This document shows, piece after piece, positions 43,323-53,000 of a stretch of DNA of 64,000 nucleotides. Numbering within the stretch: the first letter of the stretch is position 1; each line of letters begins with the position of its first letter. The DNA lies in assembly GCA_964498255.1 (NCBI GenBank), contig CAZCGW010000003.1:1-64000 (forward strand). Direction: 5' to 3'. The notes beneath the pieces are model-generated. The model worked only from the letters and a program-made list of their open reading frames with translations, had not been told where the DNA came from and did no database searches. The translations under genes were made by a program, and so were the position numbers. The DNA comes from Fluviibacter sp964498255. Lineage in GTDB: Bacteria > Pseudomonadota > Gammaproteobacteria > Burkholderiales > Rhodocyclaceae.

Positions 43323-45419
43323 TTACAGCGATTTGCCTAGCAAATTAGCCATGTCGTGCTGGGCGCAATGTGGTTTATTGCGGCCGGGTTTGCGACGCGT
43401 ATAGATGCCTTCGCTGTCCATGTCCCATGACTCCTGATTGTCGGCCAGGTACAGTTTGAGTCCTTCGGTAATCACGCGTTTTTTAAGACGGGCATCAAGA
43501 ATGGGGAAGGCCAGTTCGATGCGGCGGAAGAAGTTACGCTCCATCCAGTCTGCAGAAGACAGGTAGACCTTTTCTTCGCCATCGGCGTAGAAATAGAATA
43601 CACGGGTGTGTTCCAGGAAGCGGCCGATGATGGAGCGGACTTTGATGTTGTCCGATAGGCCAGGCACACCGGGGCGAAGGGCGCAGACGCCGCGAACGAT
43701 TAGGTCAATTTCGACACCAGCTTGGCTGGCGGCATAGAGCGCTTCAATGATCGTTGGTTCAAGCAATGAATTCATCTTGGCAACAATACGACCCTTGCGG
43801 CCTGCTTCAGCAGCATGCTTCTCAGCTTCAATCGCTTTGATCATGTTGGCGCTGAGGGTGAAGGGCGCTTGCCAGAGGTAGTGCAGGGCTTGCGCACGTC
43901 CGAGGCCGGTAAGTTGCTTGAAAACTTCAGAGACATCCATGCCGATGGATTCGTTGCAGGTCAGTAAGCCGAAGTCGGTATACAGCCGTGCTGTGCGCGG
44001 GTGATAGTTACCTGTGCCTAGGTGCACATAGCGACGAAGCATTGGCGTGCCACGTTCATCTTCTTCGCGGCGCAGGATAAGCAGGGCTTTGGCATGGGTC
44101 TTGTAGCCGACGACCCCATAAACTACGTGAGCACCTACTTCCTCCAACTTGGTTGCCCAACTGACGTTAGTTTCTTCATCAAAACGTGCCAGGAGTTCCA
44201 CGACAACAGTCACTTCCTTACCATTCTGGGCTGCACGGATGAGCGAGTTCATCAGTACCGAATCGGTGCCCGTACGATACACGGTCATTTTGATAGCAAC
44301 GACTTGCGGATCGGTCGCGGCAGATTCCAGCAGCTGAATTACCGGGGTAAAACGCTGGTAGGGGTGGTAGAGCAGTACATCACCCTTGCGGATGACGTTA
44401 AAGATGTTCTTGCCTTTTTCCAGGCGCTTTACTTCGCCGGGAACAAAGGTGGGGAATTTGAGATCCGGGCGGTCGACCCAGCCCGGAACCTGCATCAGGC
44501 GCACCAGGTTGACCGGGCCTTCAACGCGGTAGAGGTCTTTTTCTTCAAGACCGAACTGCGTCAGCAGGAATTCGGTCATGGCGGGGGAGGTGTTATCTGC
44601 CACTTCCAGGCGCACCGCGTCGCCGAAATTACGTTGCGGTAATTCCCCCTGAATTTTGGCGCGCAGGTTTTTGACTTCTTCTTCGTCGACGAAGAGGTCT
44701 GAGTTACGTGTAACGCGGAATTGGTAACAGCCCTGTACCGTCATGCCGCTAAAGAGTTCGCCCACAAAGGCGTGAACGATAGATGACAGAAAGATAAAGC
44801 TATAAGCCGCTTCTGGTGCCAGAGATTCTGGGAGTCGGATAATACGCGGCAGCACCCGGGGTGCCTGAACAATGGCGATGCCCGAGCTGCGGCCGAAAGC
44901 ATCTCTGCCCTCTAGTTCAACAATGAAATTGAGGCTTTTGTTATAGATGCGCGGGAAGGGGTGCGATGGATCCAGGCCGATAGGCGTAAGGACGGGCATG
45001 ACTTCCCGGAAGAAATAATCCCGAATCCACTCACGTTGGGCGTCAGTCCATTGCGAGCGGCGCAGAAAGCGAATGCCTTCGTTCGCTGCTGCCGGTAGTA
45101 ATGTTTCATTGAGCTCACGGTATTGATCTGCGACCAATCGGTGTACCGCCGATGAGACTTCGTCGTAGGCTTCTTGCGGTAATAACCCATCGGTTGTGGG
45201 GGTTTTGCTATGGCCTTTGATCTGTTCCTTGAGGCCGGCCATACGGATTTCAAAGAACTCATCCAGATTAGACGACACAATGCATAGGAAAAATAGACGT
45301 TCCAGCAGCGGCACCCGTACGTCCTGAGCCTGAGCCAATACACGGCGGTTAAAGGCGATGAGCCCCAGTTCACGGTTCAGAAAATGGCTTGGAGGGGCGT
45401 TATGTGCCGTTGGTGTCAT
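43323..45419 (-). CDS. ppk1: Polyphosphate kinase PPK1
   Basis: PPK1 polymerises the gamma phosphate of ATP into inorganic polyphosphate. The 698-residue protein begins with the conserved N-domain (FLNRELGLIAFNRRVLAQA) and SNLDEFFEIRMAGL, and has the head-domain TPIGLDPSHPFPRI. The phosphohistidine region reads VHLGTGNYHPRTARLYTDF, and the C-terminal domain includes ALYAASQAGVEIDLIVRGVCALRPG. Length is normal. It is convergent with relA (four bases between stops) and divergent from ppx, with a Pho-box-like element 50 bases ahead of its start. Confidence 0.97.
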   Translation of the reverse strand: MTPTAHNAPPSHFLNRELGLIAFNRRVLAQAQDVRVPLLERLFFLCIVSSNLDEFFEIRMAGLKEQIKGHSKTPTTDGLLPQEAYDEVSSAVHRLVADQYRELNETLLPAAANEGIRFLRRSQWTDAQREWIRDYFFREVMPVLTPIGLDPSHPFPRIYNKSLNFIVELEGRDAFGRSSGIAIVQAPRVLPRIIRLPESLAPEAAYSFIFLSSIVHAFVGELFSGMTVQGCYQFRVTRNSDLFVDEEEVKNLRAKIQGELPQRNFGDAVRLEVADNTSPAMTEFLLTQFGLEEKDLYRVEGPVNLVRLMQVPGWVDRPDLKFPTFVPGEVKRLEKGKNIFNVIRKGDVLLYHPYQRFTPVIQLLESAATDPQVVAIKMTVYRTGTDSVLMNSLIRAAQNGKEVTVVVELLARFDEETNVSWATKLEEVGAHVVYGVVGYKTHAKALLILRREEDERGTPMLRRYVHLGTGNYHPRTARLYTDFGLLTCNESIGMDVSEVFKQLTGLGRAQALHYLWQAPFTLSANMIKAIEAEKHAAEAGRKGRIVAKMNSLLEPTIIEALYAASQAGVEIDLIVRGVCALRPGVPGLSDNIKVRSIIGRFLEHTRVFYFYADGEEKVYLSSADWMERNFFRRIELAFPILDARLKKRVITEGLKLYLADNQESWDMDSEGIYTRRKPGRNKPHCAQHDMANLLGKSL

Positions 45420-45468
45420 GGATCAGATGCGGATTGAAGTGTGAATTACCAAAGTAAGCATGTGTATT

Positions 45469-45486
45469 GTGACAGGAATATGAAAA
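45469..45486 (-). promoter_or_regulatory. Pho-box-like sequence upstream of ppk1
   Basis: On the minus strand TTTTCAT-ATTC-CTGTCAC resembles the PhoB box, two CTGTCAT-type repeats spaced by four bases: the second repeat is perfect to consensus and the first matches five of seven. It lies 50 bases before the ppk1 start in the ppk1-ppx intergenic region. ppk1 is phosphate-regulated in several proteobacteria. No convincing -10 follows. Confidence 0.45.
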
Positions 45487-45579
45487 CAAGGTTTTTGCGC
45501 TGCGAAATTTGCCTAACGCCGGTTATGCCAGTGGGTTAAAATTACGGCATATGGCTTTGCCATCAAATAAGGGACGGGC

Positions 45580-47085
45580 ATGCAGTACGAATCAATCGCC
45601 GCAGTAGATCTGGGATCCAACAGCTTCCGCCTGGAAGTGGGTCGGGTTGTAGACGACCAGATTTACACCCTGGATTCGTTGAAAGATGCGGTTCGGCTGG
45701 CTTCTGGTTTGCAGGCTGATAAAAGTCTGGATCAGGCCTCCCAGGATCGTGCGCTGGTGGCGTTATCCCGTTTTGGTGAGCGTCTGCGCGGTTTGCCTAA
45801 AGATGCGGTACGTGCTGTAGCAACCAACGCTTTGCGTGTTGCCAAAAACGCCAATAGCTTTCTGGCTGAAGCAGAAGCGGCATTGGGTTTCCCTATTGAA
45901 ATTATTGCGGGTCGGGAAGAGGCACGTCTGATTTACATCGGTGCAGTGCACTCGCTGCCGGCTTCTGATCAGCAACGCCTGGTGTTTGATATCGGCGGCG
46001 GTTCAACCGAGTTCATTATTGGCTCGGGCATGAAGCCACTCAAGCTCGAATCCCTTTTTATGGGGTGTGTGAGCTATTCGCTGCGTTATTTCCCGGACGG
46101 GTTGATAGATCGTCGGCGTTTGCGTGAAGCGCAGATGGCCGCAGCCAAAGAGGTTTCGCTGATTGCACATGCGTATAAACAGACCGGCTGGGGTGAAGCG
46201 ATTGGTTCATCGGGCACTGCCAGCGCCATTGCAGAGATTCTGGAACAAAACGATCTAAATCCACGAGGTGTTACGGGCATTACGCGCAGTGGCCTAGACA
46301 AGCTCTGTGCGTTGATGATTCGCTATAAGCATATAGATGCCTTGCCGTTACAGGGCGTTAAGTCTGACCGGATTCCTGTGTTGCCTGGCGGCATAGCCAT
46401 TATGTCGGCCATTATCGATACCTTGGGTATAGAGCGGGTAACCTATGCTGATGGGGCGTTGCGTCTAGGTGTGCTGTATGACTTGCTGGGACGCTTTCAT
46501 CATCACGATATGCGTACCGCAACTGTTAAGCACTTTCAACGGCGGTATCAGGTGGAGTCTGATCAGGCCAATCGTGTGAGCGAAACCGCCGTTGAGATTT
46601 TTTCGGACCTCATGGGGCTCAAGTTACGGAGCACGGAGGAGCGGGAACGCGACTTGCAATTCGTTAGGTGGGCAGCGGCATTACATGAAGTTGGTTTGTC
46701 GATTGCTCACAGCGGATACCATAAGCATGGTGCCTATATTCTGGGCTATGCCGATATGCCGGGGTTTTCCAAGATGGATCAGGCGCGCCTGGCGCTGCTT
46801 GTGCTTTGTCACCGCGGCAAACTCAATAAGGTTGATGGCCTAAGCCGTGAAGATATGGCCTGGCGACAGATTCTGGCACTTCGTTTGGCAGTGATTCTGC
46901 ATCGTTCGCGCCTGGAGTCCGGCGTACCAGATCTGCAGGCATCGGAAACGGTGAATGGCTTTACGCTGCAGCTACCCGCTGCATGGCTTGAAGATAACCC
47001 GATGACTATGGCAGCGCTACGCGATGAAACCTCAATTTGGGAAGAGGCCGGTTTCCGTTTGCGCATTCGTGCGACACGTCGATGA
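45580..47085 (+). CDS. ppx: Exopolyphosphatase (Ppx/GppA family)
   Basis: PPX removes terminal phosphates from polyphosphate, and GppA-type members also hydrolyse pppGpp. The 501-residue product has the ASKHA phosphate loops AAVDLGSNSFRLE (8-20) and VFDIGGGSTEFIIG (about 135-148), GSSGTASAIAEIL near 210, and a C-terminal HD-like helical domain (from about 320). Which of the two substrates dominates cannot be told from sequence, though pairing with ppk1 favours PPX. Its stop overlaps the start of the CbiM-like gene (ATGA). Confidence 0.94.
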   Translation: MQYESIAAVDLGSNSFRLEVGRVVDDQIYTLDSLKDAVRLASGLQADKSLDQASQDRALVALSRFGERLRGLPKDAVRAVATNALRVAKNANSFLAEAEAALGFPIEIIAGREEARLIYIGAVHSLPASDQQRLVFDIGGGSTEFIIGSGMKPLKLESLFMGCVSYSLRYFPDGLIDRRRLREAQMAAAKEVSLIAHAYKQTGWGEAIGSSGTASAIAEILEQNDLNPRGVTGITRSGLDKLCALMIRYKHIDALPLQGVKSDRIPVLPGGIAIMSAIIDTLGIERVTYADGALRLGVLYDLLGRFHHHDMRTATVKHFQRRYQVESDQANRVSETAVEIFSDLMGLKLRSTEERERDLQFVRWAAALHEVGLSIAHSGYHKHGAYILGYADMPGFSKMDQARLALLVLCHRGKLNKVDGLSREDMAWRQILALRLAVILHRSRLESGVPDLQASETVNGFTLQLPAAWLEDNPMTMAALRDETSIWEEAGFRLRIRATRR

Positions 47086-47741
47086 TTCATTCCGGCGCGA
47101 TTGATTCCGCCTGGTTGGTGACTGGTTTTTTAATTGCGGGCTGGTTTTATTGGCTAGCGCTTCGCCCCTTTAAGGCTTTTTGTGCAGAAATTAAATCCCG
47201 TTGGCCGGCGTTGCTGATTGCTGCGTTGGCGCTGATTGTGCTCTGGCATATACGGGCGACGATCTTGCAAGGTCTGAGTCTGCATCTGATCGGTGCCACT
47301 TTATGCACGCTGGTGTTTGGCCGTCGGCTGGCGTTGGTACCTTTGACCACGGCATTGGTGCTTGCCCAGACAAGTGCCGCTGGGGATTGGAGCACCTTGG
47401 GTCTGAATGCCTGTTTGCTGGTTTTGTGGCCGGTGGCATTAAGTCAGCTGGTTGCGTACCTGGTTGATCGATTACCCTCTAATTTATTTGTCTTCATTTT
47501 TGCGGGTGGGTTTTTCGGGAGTGCCGGGGTGGTAGTTCTAACCGGTTGGCTATTAACACTCATGCTCTGGTTGACGCAGCTTTACCCATGGGGCCCTTTG
47601 CTTGAAGACTACGCATCATATTGGTTGTTGGTGGCGTTTTCCGAGGCGTGGCTGACCGGGATGCTGCTCACGGTAATGGTGGTCTATCGTCCGGATCTAG
47701 TTCGATTGTTTGATAGCGCGCGATATATTGATAACGCCTAA
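47082..47741 (+). CDS. CbiM-like energy-coupling-factor membrane protein
   Basis: This 219-residue protein has about six to seven membrane helices and resembles CbiM/NikM, the substrate-binding part of cobalt/nickel ECF transporters: LHLIGATLCTLVFG, STLGLNACLLVLWP and the C-terminal EAWLTGMLLTVMVVYRPD. Classical CbiM starts MHI with metal-binding His2; here it is MIHSG, with the His at position 3. No CbiN, CbiQ or CbiO is adjacent. The ATG overlaps the ppx stop, so it is translationally coupled to ppx. Metal transport is an inference, and a solo role is possible. Confidence 0.8.
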   Translation: MIHSGAIDSAWLVTGFLIAGWFYWLALRPFKAFCAEIKSRWPALLIAALALIVLWHIRATILQGLSLHLIGATLCTLVFGRRLALVPLTTALVLAQTSAAGDWSTLGLNACLLVLWPVALSQLVAYLVDRLPSNLFVFIFAGGFFGSAGVVVLTGWLLTLMLWLTQLYPWGPLLEDYASYWLLVAFSEAWLTGMLLTVMVVYRPDLVRLFDSARYIDNA

Positions 47742-47744
47742 GTG

Positions 47745-49109
47745 ATGTTGCGCTCCTCAATCACTCGTTTATATCGTCTTGCGTGGCCTGTGCTGATTGC
47801 GCAACTAGCAACCATTGGCATGATGGCGATCGACACCATCGTTGTAGGACGCTCCAATACCGATAACCTGGCCGCTTTAGCAGTGGGTGCAAGCATTTAC
47901 GTCTCCCTGGCTTTGGCACTTTCCGGTGTTGTGCAAGCGTTGTTGCCGAGTATTGCGCAACAGATTGGCCGTGGGGATGCACCAGCAACCGGTAAGTTAA
48001 TTTATCAGGCTTTCTGGCTCGTTGTGTTGCTGGCGTTTTTCGGGGATCTGGTTTTATGTTTTCCCGGGTGGATGATTGCACTGGCTGAATTGCCGCCTTC
48101 CGTGGAAGCGCTCACCCGGGATTATCTTTTTATCCTGGCGTTTTCTTTACCGGCTTCTCTGGGGTACCGCGCTTTTCACGCAATTGCCGGGGGTGTCGGT
48201 AAAACAAGACCTTTGATGTGGTTGAGTCTGGGGCAGACAAGCGGCCATGCCATCCTGGCGCCCATTCTGGTGGATAGCCTAACGTTCGGAACTGTGTCTT
48301 TAGGAGTCGGGCTAGGGGTGAGCGGGGCAGCTTTATCACAGGCTTTTCTTGCCTGGATGGTGTGCGGAGCGGGAGTCTTTGTGCTCTGGAAGGCGCCGAT
48401 TTATCAGCAATTTTTAAATCATGCCCGATGGTCCGGCCCGGATTGGCAGACTCAACTGAAACTCCTACGGGTTGGTTTGCCAATGGGGATGTCCTATTTT
48501 GTGGAAATTACTGCATTTACCGTGATGGCCATTTTTATTGCCCGGCTGGGGCCAGAAGTGCTTTCTGGGCATCGCATCGTCGCCAATTTATCCGCCATGG
48601 TTTACATGTTTCCCTTGGCCATTGGTACGGCAACGGCGGCATTGGTGGGGCAGGCAGCAGGGGCGGATCGTGATGCCGAGGCGCGGGCGATGGCGCGCAG
48701 TGCCTTCCTGGTCGCCTGTTGTGGCTCCGGATTGCTTGCTTTGGTGCTTTGGGTCTTGCGCGCCGATCTGGCCTGGTTGGGTAGTCCGGACGTAGACGTT
48801 CAGATCGTGGCTATTGGCCTCGTCGGTTATGTTGCGGCTTACCAGCTATTTGATGCGGCCCAGACAGTGGCTGCTTTTGCGCTACGCGGCTATCACGTTA
48901 CGTTGCTGCCTTTGGGGATACACCTTGCAGCATTCTGGCTGATTGGGCTTTGGGGTGGCTATCAATTGGCCTTTTACGGGTTACCGATATTGAACGTGCC
49001 CGCTATGGGGGCGGCAGGTTTCTGGTGTGCCGTGCTCGCTGCGACAGTACTAGCCGCTGTGGGTCTGGTCAGCCTGTTGGTCTGGGTACAAGTGTTGCGA
49101 CGGCGCTAG
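47745..49109 (+). CDS. MATE-family multidrug efflux protein
   Basis: This 454-residue protein has the twelve-helix, two-lobe layout of MATE exporters, with the N-lobe sequence LARPVLIAQLATIGMMAIDTIVVG (here AWPVLIAQLATIGMM...) and GVVQALLPSIAQQIGRGD, and the C-lobe GLPMGMSYFVEITAFTVMAIFIARLG. These use Na+ or H+ gradients to export cationic drugs or metabolites. The ATG at 47745 is preferred over an in-frame GTG one codon earlier. It follows the CbiM-like gene by three bases, making a ppx-cbiM-like-MATE run. Confidence 0.92.
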   Translation: MLRSSITRLYRLAWPVLIAQLATIGMMAIDTIVVGRSNTDNLAALAVGASIYVSLALALSGVVQALLPSIAQQIGRGDAPATGKLIYQAFWLVVLLAFFGDLVLCFPGWMIALAELPPSVEALTRDYLFILAFSLPASLGYRAFHAIAGGVGKTRPLMWLSLGQTSGHAILAPILVDSLTFGTVSLGVGLGVSGAALSQAFLAWMVCGAGVFVLWKAPIYQQFLNHARWSGPDWQTQLKLLRVGLPMGMSYFVEITAFTVMAIFIARLGPEVLSGHRIVANLSAMVYMFPLAIGTATAALVGQAAGADRDAEARAMARSAFLVACCGSGLLALVLWVLRADLAWLGSPDVDVQIVAIGLVGYVAAYQLFDAAQTVAAFALRGYHVTLLPLGIHLAAFWLIGLWGGYQLAFYGLPILNVPAMGAAGFWCAVLAATVLAAVGLVSLLVWVQVLRRR

Positions 49110-49132
49110 CTTGCCCCAGCCTCAGGTGCCAA

Positions 49133-49501
49133 TTACTTGCGCGGTGGCATGACTGGCGGCCAGCTGCCATCGGCGCGTTTGCAGAAGCGATAATACCCCG
49201 AGCTTTTAACATTCTCAGCGATGTTGACCATGTGAATCACGCGGCAGTTGGCGTCCTTTTCCGTGTCAGGATACGGGGTGAGGGTGCCAAAGGCACCGGT
49301 TCCGGGATTGCTCCACTTGATCTCGGTGCCGTCTTTGGCTTTAAGCGCCTCATGGGCAGCCTGATTGAAAAATTCGGCATCCTGATCTGTAAAACGGGAC
49401 ATGGCCTGATCTGCCATGAATGCCATGTTGGCTGCCTGAGATACGCCGCTACCCAGTAGTGCCAGTGATATACCGAAGGCGATAAGGGCTTTTTTACGCA
49501 T
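49133..49501 (-). CDS. 17-kDa surface-antigen-like exported protein
   Basis: This 122-residue protein has a clear signal peptide (MRKKALIAFGISLALLGSGVSQA, cleaved near residue 23). The mature part resembles RT0821/Lpp0805-type surface proteins related to the rickettsial 17-kDa antigen C-terminus: KDGTEIKWSNPGTGAFGTLTPYP and a terminal CKRADGSWPPV. Unlike the rickettsial antigen it lacks an obvious lipobox cysteine and glycine-zipper region. It likely sits in the periplasm or outer membrane. It is convergent with the MATE gene and 36 bases downstream of queF. Function is unknown. Confidence 0.7.
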   Translation of the reverse strand: MRKKALIAFGISLALLGSGVSQAANMAFMADQAMSRFTDQDAEFFNQAAHEALKAKDGTEIKWSNPGTGAFGTLTPYPDTEKDANCRVIHMVNIAENVKSSGYYRFCKRADGSWPPVMPPRK

Positions 49502-49537
49502 AGAAGGACTCCTGAGCCGATAGGGTTATCGGTAAGT

Positions 49538-49957
49538 TTAGCCGCGGGTGCTGGCCTGTCCAGCCACTTCAACCAGTGTTACCGGTGGAAGCTGCTGCCA
49601 GCCCTGTTTGCGGTGTTCTGCGATCACTGTTGTGAACACACCACCACGAACGTAGAACTTTGCGGTGAGACGCATGAAGCGCGGCTGTGTCGCCACAACC
49701 AGGTCATCCAGAATCCGGTTGGTTACGGCTTCATGAAAAGCGCCTTCGTCACGGAAGCTCCACATGTACAGTTTGAGACTTTTTAGCTCAACGCAAAGCT
49801 GATCAGGAATGTAATCCAGGATCAAAGTGGCGAAGTCTGGTTGTCCGGTTTTAGGACAAAGGCATGTAAATTCAGGGATTTCCATGTGAATCGTGAAATC
49901 GCGCTGAGGAGTAGGGTTAGGAAAGGTCTCTAGGGTCTTGCTCGGCTGCGTGCTCAT
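49538..49957 (-). CDS. queF: 7-cyano-7-deazaguanine reductase QueF (short form)
   Basis: QueF reduces preQ0 to preQ1 with NADPH in queuosine synthesis. The 139-residue product is the unimodular (YkvM-like) form, with catalytic Cys in FTCLCPKTGQPDFA and the QueF motif ELKSLKLYMWSFRDE. The Met at 49957 is preferred over a start 24 codons upstream because it gives the usual length and leaves room for the promoter. Other queuosine genes are not in the window. It is divergent from smc. Confidence 0.92.
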   Translation of the reverse strand: MSTQPSKTLETFPNPTPQRDFTIHMEIPEFTCLCPKTGQPDFATLILDYIPDQLCVELKSLKLYMWSFRDEGAFHEAVTNRILDDLVVATQPRFMRLTAKFYVRGGVFTTVIAEHRKQGWQQLPPVTLVEVAGQASTRG

Positions 49958-49996
49958 AGGTAGAAGCTCTTCTGTGTCTGGTTCTCTGCAGCTGAT

Positions 49997-50025
49997 ATTA
50001 TAAGCAGCCTTTACCGGTAGTTCAG
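49997..50025 (-). promoter_or_regulatory. Possible promoter of queF
   Basis: A perfect TATAAT lies on the minus strand at 50002-49997, 40 bases before the queF start. The -35 at 50025-50020 (CTGAAC, 17-base spacing) is weak. I looked for a preQ1 riboswitch in this short leader and did not see one. Confidence 0.4.
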
Positions 50026-50055
50026 CCATATTCTGGGCTGATTACCTAATAACTA

Positions 50056-50071
50056 CGCCCGCTAACGGGCG
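50056..50071 (+). promoter_or_regulatory. Stem-loop in the smc leader
   Basis: CGCCCG-CTAA-CGGGCG is a perfect six-base stem with a four-base loop ending 11 bases before the smc ATG. It sits where it could affect ribosome access. There is no T run, so it is not a standard terminator. Confidence 0.4.
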
Positions 50072-50082
50072 CATCAAGAACT

Positions 50083-53000
50083 ATGCGACTTACCAAGCTT
50101 AAACTTGCCGGCTTTAAATCCTTCGTAGATCCGACAAATGTCGAACTTCCTGGCCAATTGATTGGCGTGGTGGGTCCGAATGGCTGCGGCAAATCCAATA
50201 TCATGGATGCGGTGCGCTGGGTACTCGGTGAGACCCGGGCAACGGAGCTGCGCGGCGAGTCAATGCAGGACGTGATTTTTAATGGTACGACTTCGCGTAA
50301 GCCCGTGTCACGCGCTAGTGTTGAGATGGTTTTCGACAACACACTGGGACGTGCCGTAGGGCAATGGTCGCAATATGCCGAGCTTTCCGTTAAGCGTGTT
50401 CTGACCCGAAATGGTCAGTCCGACTACTTTATTAATAATCTCAAGGTGCGTCGCAAAGATGTGACGGATCTATTCATGGGTACGGGTCTCGGTCCGCGTG
50501 CCTATGCCATTATTGGTCAGGGTACCGTCTCCCGTATTATTGAAGCGAAACCTGAAGAATTGCGTGTGTTTCTGGAAGAAGCCGCCGGGGTGACCCGTTA
50601 TAAAGAGCGCCGCAAGGAAACCGAGGGGCGTCTTTCGGATACCCGTGAAAATCTGGCACGACTCGAAGATATCCGACAGGAGTTAGGTACCCAGATTGGC
50701 CGCCTCGAAAGCCAGGCCGAAGTTGCCGAGCGTTACCAGAGTCTGCAGGCTGAGCTGATTAGTACCCAGCAGAAGTTGTGGTCTGTGAAGCTGCAAGAGG
50801 GCCGTACGGATGCACAACTGTTGTCAGCGGGGCTTGCCGCTGCCCAAACCGAACTTGAAGAAACGGTTGCCCGACAGCGCAATATTGAAGCAGAGCTAGA
50901 AACGCTGCGGGAAGCCTATTACACCGCCAATGATCTGGTCCAGACGGCGCAAAGTACTTTCTTTAGCATCAATGCAGAAGTCGCCACGATTGAAGCGGAT
51001 ATTCGCCATCGCCAGGAAACACGTCGCAATCTCGAGGCTCGTTTGCAACAGCTGATGGTGGATCGTGAAAGCTGGAAACAGCGTCAGATCCAAGCTGAAG
51101 AAGACCTTGTTCGCTGGACCGAGTTGCAGGAACATGCAGCCATGCGTCTGGCGCAGAATCAGGAGATGCTGGAGCGCGCCCAGGAAGGGTTACCCGCTTT
51201 TGAAGATGCCGAACGTGAAGCACAGGAACAGGCCAGCCAGTTTCGTGGCGAACTGTCCGGTTTGGAGCAGCGTTTGCAGGTGGCACAGGCCAATCGTAGC
51301 AATGCAGAGCGCAATCTGGCACGGATCACACAGCAGATCGAACGTCTGCAGCGCGATGAAGCGGCGCTGGCGCCGCCGGACGCAGAACAGTTACAGGCAC
51401 TGGCAGAGCAGCGCGAATCCGCTGCCATGGCGCTAGCAGAATTACAGGAACAACAGGCGGTCGCCGAAGAAAGTCTGACAAGCGCAGAACAGCATTTGCA
51501 GGAGTCTACGGATCAACAGCGGACGCTGCAGCAGGAATTTACCCAGACACAGGCACGCCATCAGGCGTTGAAACAACTGCAGGAGCGTGTGCAGGCGAGT
51601 GGTTCGCTGCCAGACTGGCTGCGTAAGGCTGGTTTGCAGGAACGTCCTGCCCTCTGGCAGAAGATTCGTGTGACCAGTGGCTGGGAGCTCGCCGTCGAAG
51701 CCGTTCTGCGCGATCGATTGAAAGCAGTGGCCTGTGGTCAACAGGATTTGCCCGAGCTAGATCGTTGTTTTGCCGAGCCGCCTTCACTACGCCTCACCCT
51801 GTTGATGCCAGAGATGAATGCCGTTTCGGCAGGCGAGGGTGCGGATTCATTGATGGCGCAGGTGGAATGCCTGGATGGTCAGATAAAACCCGTTCTGGCT
51901 CGTTGGCTATCGGGTGTGCGAACTGCGCCGTCACTAGAGTCTGCACGTGCCCTGCAAAATCAACTTTCAGCGGAAGAGTCTATTGTCACACCGCAAGGCC
52001 ATTTGCTGGATCGCTATAGCGTCACTTTCTTTGCGCCGGATGCCGCTGATCATGGTTTATTAGAACGTCAGCAAGAACTCGAAGCAACCCAGGCTCGGGT
52101 TGAGGCTTTAACGATACCGTTGGATGAAGCTAATGCACGGGTGGAAGCGGCCCGCGAAGCGCTGCGCTCCACGCGATTGACCCTGGAAGGGTTGCGTCAG
52201 CAAGCACAGGCAGCTCAGGCGGAGCAGAATCGTCATGCGATTGAGCATGAAAAGCTGGCGCAAGCCGTACGTCACTACGAAGAACGTGTGCGTTCACTGA
52301 ATGCTGGACGCGATGAACAACAGTCCGAGTTGCAGGCAGAGCAACAGCGTCTGGAAGAGCAGAGTGCATTGCTGCAAAATCTGGAATCAGCAGTCGCCGT
52401 TGCCCAGAGCTCATTGAGTGAGCGTCTTTCTGTACGTGAAACAGCCAGTCGGGCTCTGCGAGATGCGCGCGACGCCATGGTTAAGGTTGAGCGTGACGTG
52501 CAGGAGGCCGAGTTTTCGTGCCGTGAATGCCAGAGCCGCCTGGATGATCTGAGAAACCAGGCGCGGCTCTCGGTTGATGAGTGTCGTCGTATTGAAGACA
52601 GTACCGTACAGGCCAAGACTGAGCTTGAAGGCGCCGATGGCGATGAGTTGCGTGAAAAGCTGGAAACTGCACTGGGTTTACGCACGGAGAAAGAGCAGGC
52701 TTTGGCCGAGATTCGTGATGCGGCAGAAAGCAAGGCAAGTGAATTGCGCACGCAGGAAGAGAGCCGGATGCGCATGGAGCAGCAGCTTGAGCCTGTACGT
52801 GCACGCATAAATGACCATCAATTAAAGCATCAGGCTGCCGAGTTGGCTGCCGCCCAGTACGAAGGGCTGTTAGTTGAAGCCGGTTGCACACCCGAGCAAA
52901 TTGAAGTGCTGGTGGCAGGCATTGGTGATGTTAAGGCGGGGCCACTGCAATCGACGATTACTCGCGTCCAACGTGAAATCGAAGCGATGGGTCCCGTTAA

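Noticed and set aside
44022..44642. A 206-codon open frame antisense to ppk1
   Set aside because: The composition follows the complementary strand of conserved ppk1; no homology pattern is visible.
45551..45563. Short inverted repeat ATGGC-TTT-GCCAT before ppx
   Set aside because: A five-base arm is too short to stand out from chance in this amount of sequence.
49958..50040. Possible preQ1 riboswitch upstream of queF
   Set aside because: The leader is too short and I see neither the conserved stem-loop nor the A-rich tail of a preQ1 aptamer.
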